DNA of 64,000 bases from Candidatus Nitrosopelagicus sp. (lineage in GTDB: Archaea; Thermoproteota; Nitrososphaeria; Nitrososphaerales; Nitrosopumilaceae), in contig JAOMDA010000006.1 in NCBI GenBank assembly GCA_028345295.1, forward strand, positions 1-64,000. Direction: 5' to 3'. A program made the position numbers and the translations under genes. The notes under the pieces are model-generated. The model ran no database searches and was not told the origin of the DNA. It worked only from the letters and a program-made list of their open reading frames with translations. Positions 32,590 to 42,532 of the stretch are shown here, piece by piece. Positions within the stretch are counted from its first letter, which is position 1. Every line of letters starts with the position of its first letter.

Positions 32590-32958
32590 TTAATTTTCCT
32601 TGGGTAAAACTGAAGAGTGATGAGAGATAATTTTCCACAATTCTCCGTTTCTACCATACACAAATGAAAATCTGGCAGTAATTGTTTCGTTTGGTAAAAC
32701 AAAATTGTAAAGGCCAGAGTTTACTGCAACTGTATCCCAAGCATATGGATTCTCTGATACGATTTCAACTGAAACTGGATTCTTGAGAAGGTGTACAAAA
32801 TATTCAGAAATTGCATTATGCCCAACTCTCTCTTTTGGCGAAAATGTACCCAGTAAAAGTGCCCTTTTGTCATAAAGAAGTGTAACTTGGTTTGCATCAC
32901 CATTCTTTATAGTATCAACCCACTTTTGTAATAATTCAGATGTAATTGAATCAGACAT
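32590..32958 (-). CDS. SnoaL/NTF2-like (CaMKII-association-domain-like) protein
   Basis: LLQKWVDTIKNGDANQVTLLYDKRALLLGTFS…ISEYFVHLLK…ARFSFVYGRNGELWKIISHHSS. Confidence 0.85.
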   Translation of the reverse strand: MSDSITSELLQKWVDTIKNGDANQVTLLYDKRALLLGTFSPKERVGHNAISEYFVHLLKNPVSVEIVSENPYAWDTVAVNSGLYNFVLPNETITARFSFVYGRNGELWKIISHHSSVLPKEN

Positions 32959-32999
32959 TGATTTTGCAAGTTCTATTGGGTAATTATTTTTTTTGTTTG

Positions 33000-33104
33000 C
33001 TATTTTTTCCAGTCAGATACCCAATATTTCAAGGAGCACTTTACTAGTTCTTTTTTTGTGTGTAATCTGAGATCCCTTTTACACTTTGGGCATACTGTGT
33101 CCAT
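33000..33104 (-). CDS. small CxxC protein (34 aa)
   Basis: MDTVCPKCKRDLRLHTKKELVKCSLKYWVSDWKK. Confidence 0.5.
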   Translation of the reverse strand: MDTVCPKCKRDLRLHTKKELVKCSLKYWVSDWKK

Positions 33105-33142
33105 TTTATTGATTTTACCATATAGTCACAAAAAAGTATATC

Positions 33143-33451
33143 CTAATAATCGATTTTCTTTATTCTTACATTACTTCCCTTTGTTTCAAGGTAGTGTCCA
33201 AGAAAGTTTTTCAATTGCTCGGTAAATCCTACTCCCTGTGCATTAATCATCATACCAGAAGTTTCTATCACAGACAACATTTCTGTACTCAATTCAATAT
33301 TAAAAAATGCCCATCCCGCCATCATTGATGGTTCTTTAAGGACAAAACCATTCTTTACATTACATTTGTTTTCAAGGTGCACCATAGCATTTTTTACTAG
33401 AATTATCTCTTCATCATATGTTCTTGTGCTTAACTGAAATAATGGTTTCAT
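33143..33451 (-). CDS. hypothetical protein
   Basis: 102-aa ORF. Confidence 0.6.
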   Translation of the reverse strand: MKPLFQLSTRTYDEEIILVKNAMVHLENKCNVKNGFVLKEPSMMAGWAFFNIELSTEMLSVIETSGMMINAQGVGFTEQLKNFLGHYLETKGSNVRIKKIDY

Positions 33452-33635
33452 TTTAAAATCGTATCAAAAATTAAACAGGAAGTTTGGTAATAAATAATTT
33501 GTAAGTGTCCCCAAACAGATTATACTGACTGCAATTATTACCCATTTCCACGGTATGTCAATCAATACTAGATATTTTTAGAATGCGTATTTAAGAGAAT
33601 ATTTCTTATAACTAACTTATACCATGAAATCTTAA

Positions 33636-33722
33636 ATGAAGTTTGGAACTTTATCAAAGATCATAATATTGCTCGGTGTATTCATTTTAGCATATGGAAT
33701 ATTTTCTATGATGGGTGTATAG
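33636..33722 (+). CDS. single-TM small protein (28 aa)
   Basis: MKFGTLSKIIILLGVFILAYGIFSMMGV. Confidence 0.45.
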   Translation: MKFGTLSKIIILLGVFILAYGIFSMMGV

Positions 33723-33724
33723 TA

Positions 33725-34327
33725 TTATTCTGTTCTGTCCAAAGCAGTAAGAATCTCACGTTTTGAATCTAATGTGTACTGATCAGTAGGATCCAATTCT
33801 AATGCCTTTTCTACATATTCTAATCCTTCTTTAGATTTACCAAGTTTATGTAATACATATCCAGCGTTATTCCATGCTGTAGCATAATTTTGATTAATTG
33901 ATATTGCACGCTCACTATTTTTTAACGATTCTTCATATCTGCCTAATCCACCCAATGCAAGTGCTTTATTCACAAAAGTTTTCTCATTTTTATCATCTAT
34001 AGCAAGTGCTTTATCATGATATTCTAGCGCATCTTCAAATTTACCTAACAGAGATAATGCGAATCCTTTATTGTCCAATGTAAAAGCAGTTGATATTTCA
34101 ATATCAGTAATAAAAAATGCATCTCCGTCAAGTATCTTATCACAGCACGCTATAGCATCTTCTAGTTTTTTCAATTTAATTAAACAAACACTTTTGTGAA
34201 GTAATGCATCAGCGTTTTTCTCATCTCGTGAAAGTTCCTTATCACATAAATCTAGGCATTCTTCATTTTTTTGCTGATCAGAAAGTAAATTTGCCTCATG
34301 TAAAAAATTATCACGTGACATCAGCAA
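33725..34327 (-). CDS. TPR-repeat protein
   Basis: Repeated A-x2-x-KA-L-x-D/P TPR signatures. Confidence 0.88.
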   Translation of the reverse strand: MLMSRDNFLHEANLLSDQQKNEECLDLCDKELSRDEKNADALLHKSVCLIKLKKLEDAIACCDKILDGDAFFITDIEISTAFTLDNKGFALSLLGKFEDALEYHDKALAIDDKNEKTFVNKALALGGLGRYEESLKNSERAISINQNYATAWNNAGYVLHKLGKSKEGLEYVEKALELDPTDQYTLDSKREILTALDRTE

Positions 34328-34475
34328 ATTATATGAAAACTATATGTTATATCAATTTTGACTTTTATCTGAAATTATCTTTTATCTGAGATTATCTTTT
34401 TTTACGCATTTATTGGACCAAACAGATAATGCATTCATAAAATCTTAACTAAGACAGAATTATTCTATTTTAATA

Positions 34476-35549
34476 CTAGTTCTGCTCTGCAAATTCGAGA
34501 AGCTTGTTAGCATCAGTTCCGTCAGTTGTCCATGTTAAACATCTAACACTACCCCCCATAAAGCAAACATCTTCTGCATTTATACTGACAACTTCCTTGT
34601 TCGTATAGGATTGAATTAATTCCAAAACATACTCATCTTCTTCCAAACCATAAACTGGAACATAGATGTAATTTTCAGTTACAAGAGAGTTAAGATAATA
34701 TCCGCATGCAGATGGCCAACCTTTCCATAATCCTTCTTGAAACACATATGGTATTTCAATTATTTCAATATCCGATAATGATTTTTCAAGTTCTATCAAA
34801 ACTTGAGTTCGAAATGGCTCGTTGTATTCATTAACTAGTAATCGATCATACTCAACCCACATTACCATTCCATCAGAGTGTCCAGTAATGTCACCTTCTT
34901 CTTCAGGCAGATATGCAATTTCAGTTACCTCCAGTAATTCTTTTAGCATTTGATCAATTTCATCTTGAGAGTATTGTGGATTATCTGCAAAAACTCTCAC
35001 AGAAGTTATTGCCTTATCTTGTCCATTAAAAACAAGATTACCTCCATCTAGAATTAAATCTGTTTTTTTACTCGTTAATTCTCTTGCAGAAAACCAATCT
35101 TCATAACTTTCATCAATCCAATCGGATTCATCGACGGATAGATATTGAGGTCTATACTCAAACTTGACTTCAGTAGTTGTATTCACTGTTCCAAAATCAC
35201 GAATCCATATGTCTGCAACGTTAGATGTCACCAATACCTCATCTGGTACTCTACCTTCAAAATATCCGATAGTTGCTTTATCTGCTAAAAGAATTACATC
35301 ATCTTTTCCATACATAGCATTTACTGCCATTACATCATAATCGATGACCTCTTGAAATACTTCTTTGTAATATTTTTCGTGTATAGATGGTGCAACCATT
35401 ACAATCAATGAGTTGGAATTTTCTGTAATTGGTTCAGATAGATTTTCAGAGTGATCCATATCATTTTGTGGCAGCATTGTGCCAAAAATTACTGTGATTG
35501 ATATTCCGACTACCACCAATCCAATTATACTGGTATAATCTAATTTCAT
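34476..35549 (-). CDS. agmatine deiminase / peptidylarginine-deiminase family protein with N-terminal membrane anchor
   Basis: DIWIRDFGTV, LDGGNLVFNG, GHSDGMVMWVEYDRLLVNEY, GGSVRCLTW catalytic Cys. Confidence 0.88.
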   Translation of the reverse strand: MKLDYTSIIGLVVVGISITVIFGTMLPQNDMDHSENLSEPITENSNSLIVMVAPSIHEKYYKEVFQEVIDYDVMAVNAMYGKDDVILLADKATIGYFEGRVPDEVLVTSNVADIWIRDFGTVNTTTEVKFEYRPQYLSVDESDWIDESYEDWFSARELTSKKTDLILDGGNLVFNGQDKAITSVRVFADNPQYSQDEIDQMLKELLEVTEIAYLPEEEGDITGHSDGMVMWVEYDRLLVNEYNEPFRTQVLIELEKSLSDIEIIEIPYVFQEGLWKGWPSACGYYLNSLVTENYIYVPVYGLEEDEYVLELIQSYTNKEVVSINAEDVCFMGGSVRCLTWTTDGTDANKLLEFAEQN

Positions 35550-35649
35550 CTAATTCAGAAATTAACGCCCGAAATATATTTTCATAATTCGTGTCTAAAC
35601 TAGAAAACTATTTTGAAAACGAATCCGTAATAAAGCTGAAAGATGGACT

Positions 35650-35723
35650 GGATCCGAAGGGATTTGAACCCTTGACCTCCGCAGTGTGAGTGCGGCATCC
35701 AAACCAAGCTAGACGACGGATCC
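35650..35723 (-). tRNA. tRNA-Val(CAC)
   Basis: GGATCCG…CCGCACTCACACTGCGG…GGTTCAAATCC…CGGATCC; anticodon CAC. Confidence 0.92.
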
Positions 35724-35802
35724 AAGATAAATTTGAAAATGTATTATTTAGACGTTAAAATACAGTGAAAAGATATACTAACTCTATCAAATCATAAAAA
35801 AC

Positions 35803-36057
35803 ATGGGAAGTGAATGCGAGCACTTTGGGCAGGCAAAAGATGTGGATGCAAACACAAAAGGTTGCGAAGAATGTGAAAAAGAAAAAACTCCATGGGTTGC
35901 AATTAGAATGTGTCTTACATGTGGGCATGTAGGATGCTGTGATTCATCAACTGGTAGACATGCGACAAAACACCATGAAGAAACTGGACATCCAGTAATG
36001 ATTGCCCTACCGACAAAGTCATGGCGATGGTGCTACATTCACAAGGATTACTATTAG
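35803..36057 (+). CDS. UBP-type zinc finger protein
   Basis: CEHFGQAKDVDANTKGCEECEKEKTPWVAIRMCLTCGHVGCCDSSTGRHATKHHEETGHPVM. Confidence 0.92.
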   Translation: MGSECEHFGQAKDVDANTKGCEECEKEKTPWVAIRMCLTCGHVGCCDSSTGRHATKHHEETGHPVMIALPTKSWRWCYIHKDYY

Positions 36058-36065
36058 GATTGAAA

Positions 36066-37835
36066 ATGAAAAGTACTGAAAATGGAAAATGGAGTTTGAG
36101 TGATTTAGTTAAAAATCCATCAAAGCAAGTATTCGATAAAAAAATTAAAGAGATTGAAAAAAAATCCACGCAGTTTGAAAAGCAAAAAAAGATGCTAAAT
36201 TCATCCATCACTGGATCAAAATTTCTTAAAATGTTACATCAAATTGAAGACATAACCGAAAAATCTAGCCATATTGGTGGGTATGCATCACTCAAGTATT
36301 CAGAAGATACACAATCAGATGAGGCAACTGCACTTCTAACAAAAATATCACAGTTTGGATCAAGGATTGAAAATCAGATATTATTTTTTGATTTATGGTG
36401 GAAGAAACAAGTAGATGATAAAAATGCAAAGCGACTCATGAAAAATGCAGGAGAACTTACAGATTATCTAAGATACAAGCGCTTAATGTCAAAATATTCA
36501 CTGACTGAGCCAGAAGAAAGAATAATCAACACACTAGATGTTACTGGTATATCTGCACTGATCAAATTATATGATAAAATTACAAATGCGTTTACCTACA
36601 CGATTAAGATTAACGGTAAGAAAAAAACAATGGGACGTGAGGAACTTACAACATATGTTCGAAACAAAAATGCAAAGATCAGAGAAGCAGCCTACAAGGC
36701 GTTACTAACAAAATATCAGAAAAACAAAGGTGTGGTAGGAGAAATCTATCAAAATATTGTTCTGAACTGGAAAAATGAAGGAATTGGAATGAGGAAATTT
36801 TCATCCCCAATATCAATTCAAAATGTTGGTAATGACATAGATGACAAAACAGTTGAATCATTATTGCAAGTTTGCAAAAAAAATGCACCGGTGTTTCAGA
36901 AATATTTTTCAAAGAAAGCAAAAATGGTTGGAATGAAAAAACTTAGACGATATGATTTATACGCACCAACAAAAAGTACGATAAAAGAAAAAAATTACTC
37001 TTATGATAATGCAGTAAAACTTGTTCTTGACTCGCTTGCCAAATTTAGTCCAAAGATCTCTGAATTTGCCTCACATGTATTCAATGAAAACCATGTTGAT
37101 CATTCCATTAGACCTGGTAAACGGGATGGTGCATTTTGTAGTACTCCATTACCATACATAACACCATTTGTTCTCATTAACTACACTGGAAAATCCCGAG
37201 ATGTCTTCACATTAGCACATGAAATAGGACATGCTGTACATAGCATTGCAGCATCAGACAAATCTATTCTAGTATCTGATGCATCATTACCACTTGCAGA
37301 AACTGCATCCACATACTCTGAACTCTTACTTTATGATAATATTTCTGACTCTATCAATGATTATGAGAAAAAATCAATGTTAGCTGAAAAAATTGATGAC
37401 TTTTATGCAACAATTTGTCGTCAATCATTTTTTACAATATTTGAAATGGATGCACATCAACAAATTGCAAATTCTACAACTGTCGATGAACTATCAAATA
37501 CATATCTTACAAATCTCAAGACACAGTTTGGAAATTCAATTGATATCTCAGATGACTTTGGGGTAGAATGGAGTTATATTCCTCATTTTTACCACAGTCC
37601 ATTTTACTGCTATTCATATGCATTTGGAAACCTTCTTTCTCTATCTCTTTTCCAAACTTACAAAAAAGAAGGTGATAGTTTTGCCTCAACGTATATTGAC
37701 ATTCTTGCAGCAGGTGGTTCCAAAAAACCTGAATTATTACTCAAAGAACATGGATTTGACATTAGTAAAACAAAATTCTGGCAAGATGGATTTGATTACA
37801 TCAAAAATCAAGTAAATACACTTTCTAAATTATAG
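36066..37835 (+). CDS. pepF: M3-family oligoendopeptidase (PepF-like)
   Basis: TLAHEIGHAVHSIAASDKSIL (HExxH), downstream E; start moved from 36021 to avoid overlap. Confidence 0.93.
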   Translation: MKSTENGKWSLSDLVKNPSKQVFDKKIKEIEKKSTQFEKQKKMLNSSITGSKFLKMLHQIEDITEKSSHIGGYASLKYSEDTQSDEATALLTKISQFGSRIENQILFFDLWWKKQVDDKNAKRLMKNAGELTDYLRYKRLMSKYSLTEPEERIINTLDVTGISALIKLYDKITNAFTYTIKINGKKKTMGREELTTYVRNKNAKIREAAYKALLTKYQKNKGVVGEIYQNIVLNWKNEGIGMRKFSSPISIQNVGNDIDDKTVESLLQVCKKNAPVFQKYFSKKAKMVGMKKLRRYDLYAPTKSTIKEKNYSYDNAVKLVLDSLAKFSPKISEFASHVFNENHVDHSIRPGKRDGAFCSTPLPYITPFVLINYTGKSRDVFTLAHEIGHAVHSIAASDKSILVSDASLPLAETASTYSELLLYDNISDSINDYEKKSMLAEKIDDFYATICRQSFFTIFEMDAHQQIANSTTVDELSNTYLTNLKTQFGNSIDISDDFGVEWSYIPHFYHSPFYCYSYAFGNLLSLSLFQTYKKEGDSFASTYIDILAAGGSKKPELLLKEHGFDISKTKFWQDGFDYIKNQVNTLSKL

Positions 37836-37844
37836 ATAATAAAA

Positions 37845-37888
37845 TGGGGCTGACAGTCAGAGCCATCCGACTGCCAGCTTGTTCCCCA
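37845..37888. ncRNA. compact hairpin candidate (possible terminator or leader element)
   Basis: TGGGG-CTG-A-CAGTC-N10-GACTG-C-CAG-CTTGTT-CCCCA. Confidence 0.4.
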
Positions 37889-37988
37889 ACGGTTTGAATC
37901 GATGTCAATTTTTGATAAATTCTATTTGGATTTAAACGTTTGATTGTTCATAGTAAAACTAATAATCCAAAATTTTTTCTCAAACATT

Positions 37989-39362
37989 ATGTTAAAGATG
38001 GTTTTTGTGATCTTTCTACTGGTCTTATCTATTGTAATAATACCACCTGCATTAGCACAAGAATTTAAGAATCCCTCATTTTCAGAAAATCTTGTTGTTG
38101 CATATAATCATCAATTAAGGATGGGTGATGATACTGGATCGATAATGATGGTCAAAACATCAGGTGATGTTGAAGTTTCAGTTGGATTACAAAGTTCAAG
38201 TAATGATGAATTCAAATTTTCCAATAGCACAATAGAAACGTTAAGACAGGAACCAATACTAAATTCAATTGTTTTTACAAATAAAGAAGAAATTGATCAT
38301 AAGGGAAATTTAATTGGATGTGTTCCCGGTGTTAAAAGTGGTAATCAGTGTATATTGATTAATCTGGATTTTCAAGAAATTAAAAAATTCATAACAGATG
38401 AGGACAAAAAGGAAAGTGATGGTAATGTAAAAAAAGTTCAATTAGAAACAAAAAAAATTGGTGAATCTCTAATTAATGACATTAATCAAGCTTTTAATTC
38501 TGATGCCAAATTTCATTCAGTCTATATTCAGCCAGGAAAAGATAATGTAGATGATGAGAGAGTGATTGAAGGTACAGTATCTGCTGTATATATAATGCCA
38601 AAACAATCCTCAACTGAATTATTTAAAAAAATTTCACAGTCATTTATATCAAATAAAATATCTGGTGCTGGTGGTTTTTATGATATAGCTAAAGAGTTAG
38701 CAAGTGATAGCACATATGATATACCGATATATGAAGGACAGATTGCAGGTCCATCTGTTACTAAATCAACTGTTGCAATGACAATATTTCTAGATGATGA
38801 TAAGGAACGTTACATGCTAAATGTTTCAACAAAATATATCAATACTATTAATAGCATAGGAAACATTTGGCCATTAGACCCTCTTTCCATAAAAGAATTA
38901 AACCGTTCCGATTACTTTGATAATGAATTTACTCCTCTAAATTCAATCTTAGATGTACTTGTGTTCACAGATGAAGAGGAACCAATGAAAATTACGTCTG
39001 CAAACAGTCATGTTATTAAAAAAATCTCATCAATTGAAGATATAACTAAAAAAGGATGGTTTTTTGAGAAATCCCATGGAAACTTTGTAGCTGGCAAATT
39101 TCTTTTTGGAGATAGTAAATCAGTCTCAAGTAATGAATTAAAATTCAGTATATCACCATGGGATGAAACAAGTCCAGTTACGATTCAATCAAGTGTGTTA
39201 GAAAAATCTGATGAACCATACAAACAAGATAAAGTTACTGAGGAAGAAATTGTGCAAGACAAGGCGAATGAACAGTCACAATACGCAATTTTAGCAGTAA
39301 TTATTGTAGTTGCTATAGCTGCCGCAATTTACTATATGAAAGGATACAAATCAAAACACTAG
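37989..39362 (+). CDS. secreted/membrane-anchored hypothetical protein
   Basis: Signal peptide MLKMVFVIFLLVLSIVIIPPALAQ; C-terminal TM ILAVIIVVAIAAAIYYMKGYKSKH. Confidence 0.75.
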   Translation: MLKMVFVIFLLVLSIVIIPPALAQEFKNPSFSENLVVAYNHQLRMGDDTGSIMMVKTSGDVEVSVGLQSSSNDEFKFSNSTIETLRQEPILNSIVFTNKEEIDHKGNLIGCVPGVKSGNQCILINLDFQEIKKFITDEDKKESDGNVKKVQLETKKIGESLINDINQAFNSDAKFHSVYIQPGKDNVDDERVIEGTVSAVYIMPKQSSTELFKKISQSFISNKISGAGGFYDIAKELASDSTYDIPIYEGQIAGPSVTKSTVAMTIFLDDDKERYMLNVSTKYINTINSIGNIWPLDPLSIKELNRSDYFDNEFTPLNSILDVLVFTDEEEPMKITSANSHVIKKISSIEDITKKGWFFEKSHGNFVAGKFLFGDSKSVSSNELKFSISPWDETSPVTIQSSVLEKSDEPYKQDKVTEEEIVQDKANEQSQYAILAVIIVVAIAAAIYYMKGYKSKH

Positions 39363-39910
39363 ATAATTAACACTGCTGCTGCAAACACTGTAGTCCATTT
39401 GCCATTTTTTTCGCCTTTTGCAGTTTGTGTAATATTCTGTGTTTTGTAAATTTTGCCAGAAATATTCCACTGTTGTCGCTTCTCATCCCAACTCTTGTCA
39501 GGATCAAAGTCAATACCCAAAGATGATGCAAGCATTTGTGCTGCAATATCTTCTGCATATTCACCTGCAACCTTTTCATTTTGACCAAATGCATCATATT
39601 CAGAAAGATACCCATATTTTTTACGGTCTTTTGGCTGTGCTATTCCAACTGATGCAGAAATCAGTCTATGTGGTTCATTTGTTTGGTTCTTGGAATAAAT
39701 TGTGAAAAGAATCTGTCCTGGTTGTATCAATTTCAAACCTTCCTTTCTTGATACTAGTTTTGCCATTGGTGGGAATATACTTGAGATAAGTACAATATTT
39801 GTACCCTCAATTCCAGCATCTCTCAATGCATACTCAAAGCTTGTAAGCTTATCTTCATGAACTCCAATTCCTTTTGTAAGAAATAATTTCTTTGCAACTA
39901 AATCAAGCAT
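39359..39910 (-). CDS. pdaD: pyruvoyl-dependent arginine decarboxylase
   Basis: FEYALRDAGIEGTNIVLISSIFPP; SASVGIAQPKDRKKYGYLSEYDAFGQNEKVAGEYAEDIA. Confidence 0.93.
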   Translation of the reverse strand: MLDLVAKKLFLTKGIGVHEDKLTSFEYALRDAGIEGTNIVLISSIFPPMAKLVSRKEGLKLIQPGQILFTIYSKNQTNEPHRLISASVGIAQPKDRKKYGYLSEYDAFGQNEKVAGEYAEDIAAQMLASSLGIDFDPDKSWDEKRQQWNISGKIYKTQNITQTAKGEKNGKWTTVFAAAVLII

Positions 39911-39955
39911 TGCAAGGAATTTCTATATCAACAATTTATAGTTTATAATTCGGTT

Positions 39956-40417
39956 CTAAATATGCTTTAATGACTCGACAATTTGCATGCCATGATTTTT
40001 TGCATCAATTTCTCGGAAAACACTTCTAACAATTCCTTTTTTATCAATTACAAAAGTGGAACGTTTTGCCAATCCGACCATATTTAGGCCGGCATATTTC
40101 TTACACACTGTTTTGCCAGTATCACTAAGATGTGTATAAGGAATTTTATATTCACCGACAAATTTTGCTTGTGATTCTATAGTATCAATTGAAATTGCAA
40201 AAATCACTCCATCTGCAGATTCAATCTGAGGAAAAACAGAGATTACACTTTCTGCCATCTCGAAGACTTTTTTTGATGGGCATGCAAAAAGATGATTCTT
40301 TGGATAAAAACATAATACAATATTTTTCTTATCTTTGTATGATTCTAAGCTTATCTTAGAACCATCGTGTGCAGTAAGTTCAAAATTTTCTGCTGTATCA
40401 CCTTGCTGTATTGTCAT
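39956..40417 (-). CDS. peroxiredoxin (BCP/PrxQ type)
   Basis: FELTAHDGSKISLESYKDKKNIVLCFYPK…CPSK… GLAKRSTFVIDKKGIV. Confidence 0.92.
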   Translation of the reverse strand: MTIQQGDTAENFELTAHDGSKISLESYKDKKNIVLCFYPKNHLFACPSKKVFEMAESVISVFPQIESADGVIFAISIDTIESQAKFVGEYKIPYTHLSDTGKTVCKKYAGLNMVGLAKRSTFVIDKKGIVRSVFREIDAKNHGMQIVESLKHI

Positions 40418-40466
40418 GATTGTAATTGTGGAATAGCTTATTTAACGAATACCCTCAAAGCGTTAC

Positions 40467-41015
40467 ATGGATACATCTTTTTTTGATTCAGACATGTTTG
40501 TAATTGGATACTACGTACTTACTGTTGGTAGCAGTCTACTTTTAATCAAAGAAACAAAAAAGAGAATATTCAATCTAAAAAATGGATTAAAGTCTATAAA
40601 ATATGCACCAATTCCATTTGGAATTTTGACATTTTATATCTTAGTTATTTTTCCCTACGTTGATCAAATACCAATACTAAATTGGAGTTGGTTGGGGTAC
40701 AACATTGCATTTGGTCCATTTGCAGATGAAGGTTTTTGGGGGATAGCACCGTTAATACCACTACTTCTTTACATGTTCCTTCACATTAACTACTTTGAAG
40801 AACGCTTTTTTAGAAAATCCAAAAAAATGGTAATTGTCTGGGCATTAATTCACATTGCAATGGGAATAAAAATTCACATGGCATTAATTCTCATACCAGT
40901 AGGTTTTGTATTCAAATATGTATATGACAAAAAAGGAGTAGACAATTCTTATGCAATGCACTTTGCAACAAATATTCTAGTTGTATGCACTCTATTTCTT
41001 TCGTTTATACTTTGA
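40467..41015 (+). CDS. multi-pass membrane protein
   Basis: Hydrophobic helices. Confidence 0.7.
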   Translation: MDTSFFDSDMFVIGYYVLTVGSSLLLIKETKKRIFNLKNGLKSIKYAPIPFGILTFYILVIFPYVDQIPILNWSWLGYNIAFGPFADEGFWGIAPLIPLLLYMFLHINYFEERFFRKSKKMVIVWALIHIAMGIKIHMALILIPVGFVFKYVYDKKGVDNSYAMHFATNILVVCTLFLSFIL

Positions 41016-41237
41016 GTCCTTTCTAGGATCTACATTTCGTACCTGTGTCAAGAATAGATACGCAAACAATGCTCCAAGTCCCAAATTAATAACACCAAGA
41101 ACTGTTATCATGAAATAATTAAGCGATGCCTGAAACTGACCTAACCACAAACCAAAAACTATTCCCCATAAACCAATACCAAAACAAACTGCCATGAGGA
41201 TTTTTAACTTCTTTGGTTCAACATACTTAAGTTTCAT
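40992..41237 (-). CDS. small membrane protein
   Basis: 81 aa, two hydrophobic helices. Confidence 0.65.
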   Translation of the reverse strand: MKLKYVEPKKLKILMAVCFGIGLWGIVFGLWLGQFQASLNYFMITVLGVINLGLGALFAYLFLTQVRNVDPRKDSKYKRKK

Positions 41238-41317
41238 TAATCGTTTGAGATTTTTGAAGTTATTAAATTGTGACTATCTTAACATTTTAAACCAACTATA
41301 TTTTAAACAAATTTAGT

Positions 41318-41392
41318 GCCAATGTAGCTCAGCCTGGTTAGAGCAATTGATTTGTAATCAATAGGTCGAGAGTTCAAATCTCTCTATTGGCT
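41318..41392 (+). tRNA. tRNA-Thr(TGT)
   Basis: GCCAATG…AGCTCAGCCTGGTTAGAGC…ATTGATTTGTAATCAAT…GAGTTCAAATCTC…TATTGGC; anticodon TGT. Confidence 0.94.
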
Positions 41393-41399
41393 TTTTTAA

Positions 41400-41768
41400 T
41401 TATAGATAATGGATTTTTTTGTGTGTGTTGTATTCTACCTCATATTGAGTAATAAATCCACAATGTGGACATGAAAAAAGATCAGCTGTTGGTTGGGCGT
41501 CACGCTCAATTACCTTGCCTGATATTGACTCTATTGCTATAACATCGCCCTTTGTAATTACAGCGAAATTCCTTTGTTCCCCGATTGACTCTAAAAACTC
41601 CTTAATTGATGTAACAACTTCCTTGGTATCAACAATATCATCATCTTCTATTCCTGATAAGATAAATTCATGATATTTGAGGTTTGGAACTGCCCCAACC
41701 TGATCGGCAACATAAACTACAAGTTCATTTTGTATTGATTCTACATCATGGCAATCAACTGTTATCAC
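41400..41768 (-). CDS. hypothetical protein with C-terminal zinc finger-like motif
   Basis: FSCPHCGFITQYEVEYNTHKKIHYL. Confidence 0.75.
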   Translation of the reverse strand: MITVDCHDVESIQNELVVYVADQVGAVPNLKYHEFILSGIEDDDIVDTKEVVTSIKEFLESIGEQRNFAVITKGDVIAIESISGKVIERDAQPTADLFSCPHCGFITQYEVEYNTHKKIHYL

Positions 41769-41894
41769 AATTTACAATCAAACCATTGATATTTTAATCA
41801 TCAGAATTATCTGATCGATGTTTGAGATGATCTATATTGTTACTATATAGATTATGTTGATCAGGGTTAATTGTAAATATTTTTTTGATAATAT

Positions 41895-42524
41895 ATGGGA
41901 CAGTTCTTCTCTTGGGTAAAATCAAACGAAAAGGAAATTTTAGTAACGTTAGATAATTTGGCAAAAAAATCTGTTCAGATATCTGAAGAATTAGTTATCA
42001 TGTTAACAGATCTTAAGATTAATGAATGTCAGAAAAAAATTCATGTTATTGAAACAGAGGCTGACAAACTAGTACGAGATATTTTTTCTGAACTAAACAG
42101 AACATTCATCACTCCTTTAGATCGTGAGGATATGCAAAGGGTTGCATCAAAAATAGATGATACAATTGATCATATTGATGGGATATCTGCAAGACTTCAA
42201 AGTTATAAAATAACTACTGCTCCTCCATATGCATTGGATATGGCAAATGAACTAGTCAAAGCAACAAAAGAAGTAGAACTAATGACAGCAAAATTACGAA
42301 ATATCAAGAACCCTTCTTCAATGATCGAGCACTGCAGAAAAACAAGCGAAATTGAACACAAAGTTGATGATTTGTATTCAGCTGCTATAACCAAACTCTT
42401 TGAGAGTAATGATCCAATAGAAATCATCAAGCTGAAAGATATCTACGAAAAATTGGAAAGTGCATCAGACAGATGTGTAGATGTTGCTGATGTTGTTGAG
42501 GATATAGTTCTAAAATATACTTAG
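41895..42524 (+). CDS. DUF47 PhoU-like phosphate transport regulator
   Basis: ETEADKLVRDIFSELNRTFITPLDREDMQRVASKIDDTIDHID. Confidence 0.93.
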   Translation: MGQFFSWVKSNEKEILVTLDNLAKKSVQISEELVIMLTDLKINECQKKIHVIETEADKLVRDIFSELNRTFITPLDREDMQRVASKIDDTIDHIDGISARLQSYKITTAPPYALDMANELVKATKEVELMTAKLRNIKNPSSMIEHCRKTSEIEHKVDDLYSAAITKLFESNDPIEIIKLKDIYEKLESASDRCVDVADVVEDIVLKYT

Positions 42525-42532
42525 GTGGAACC

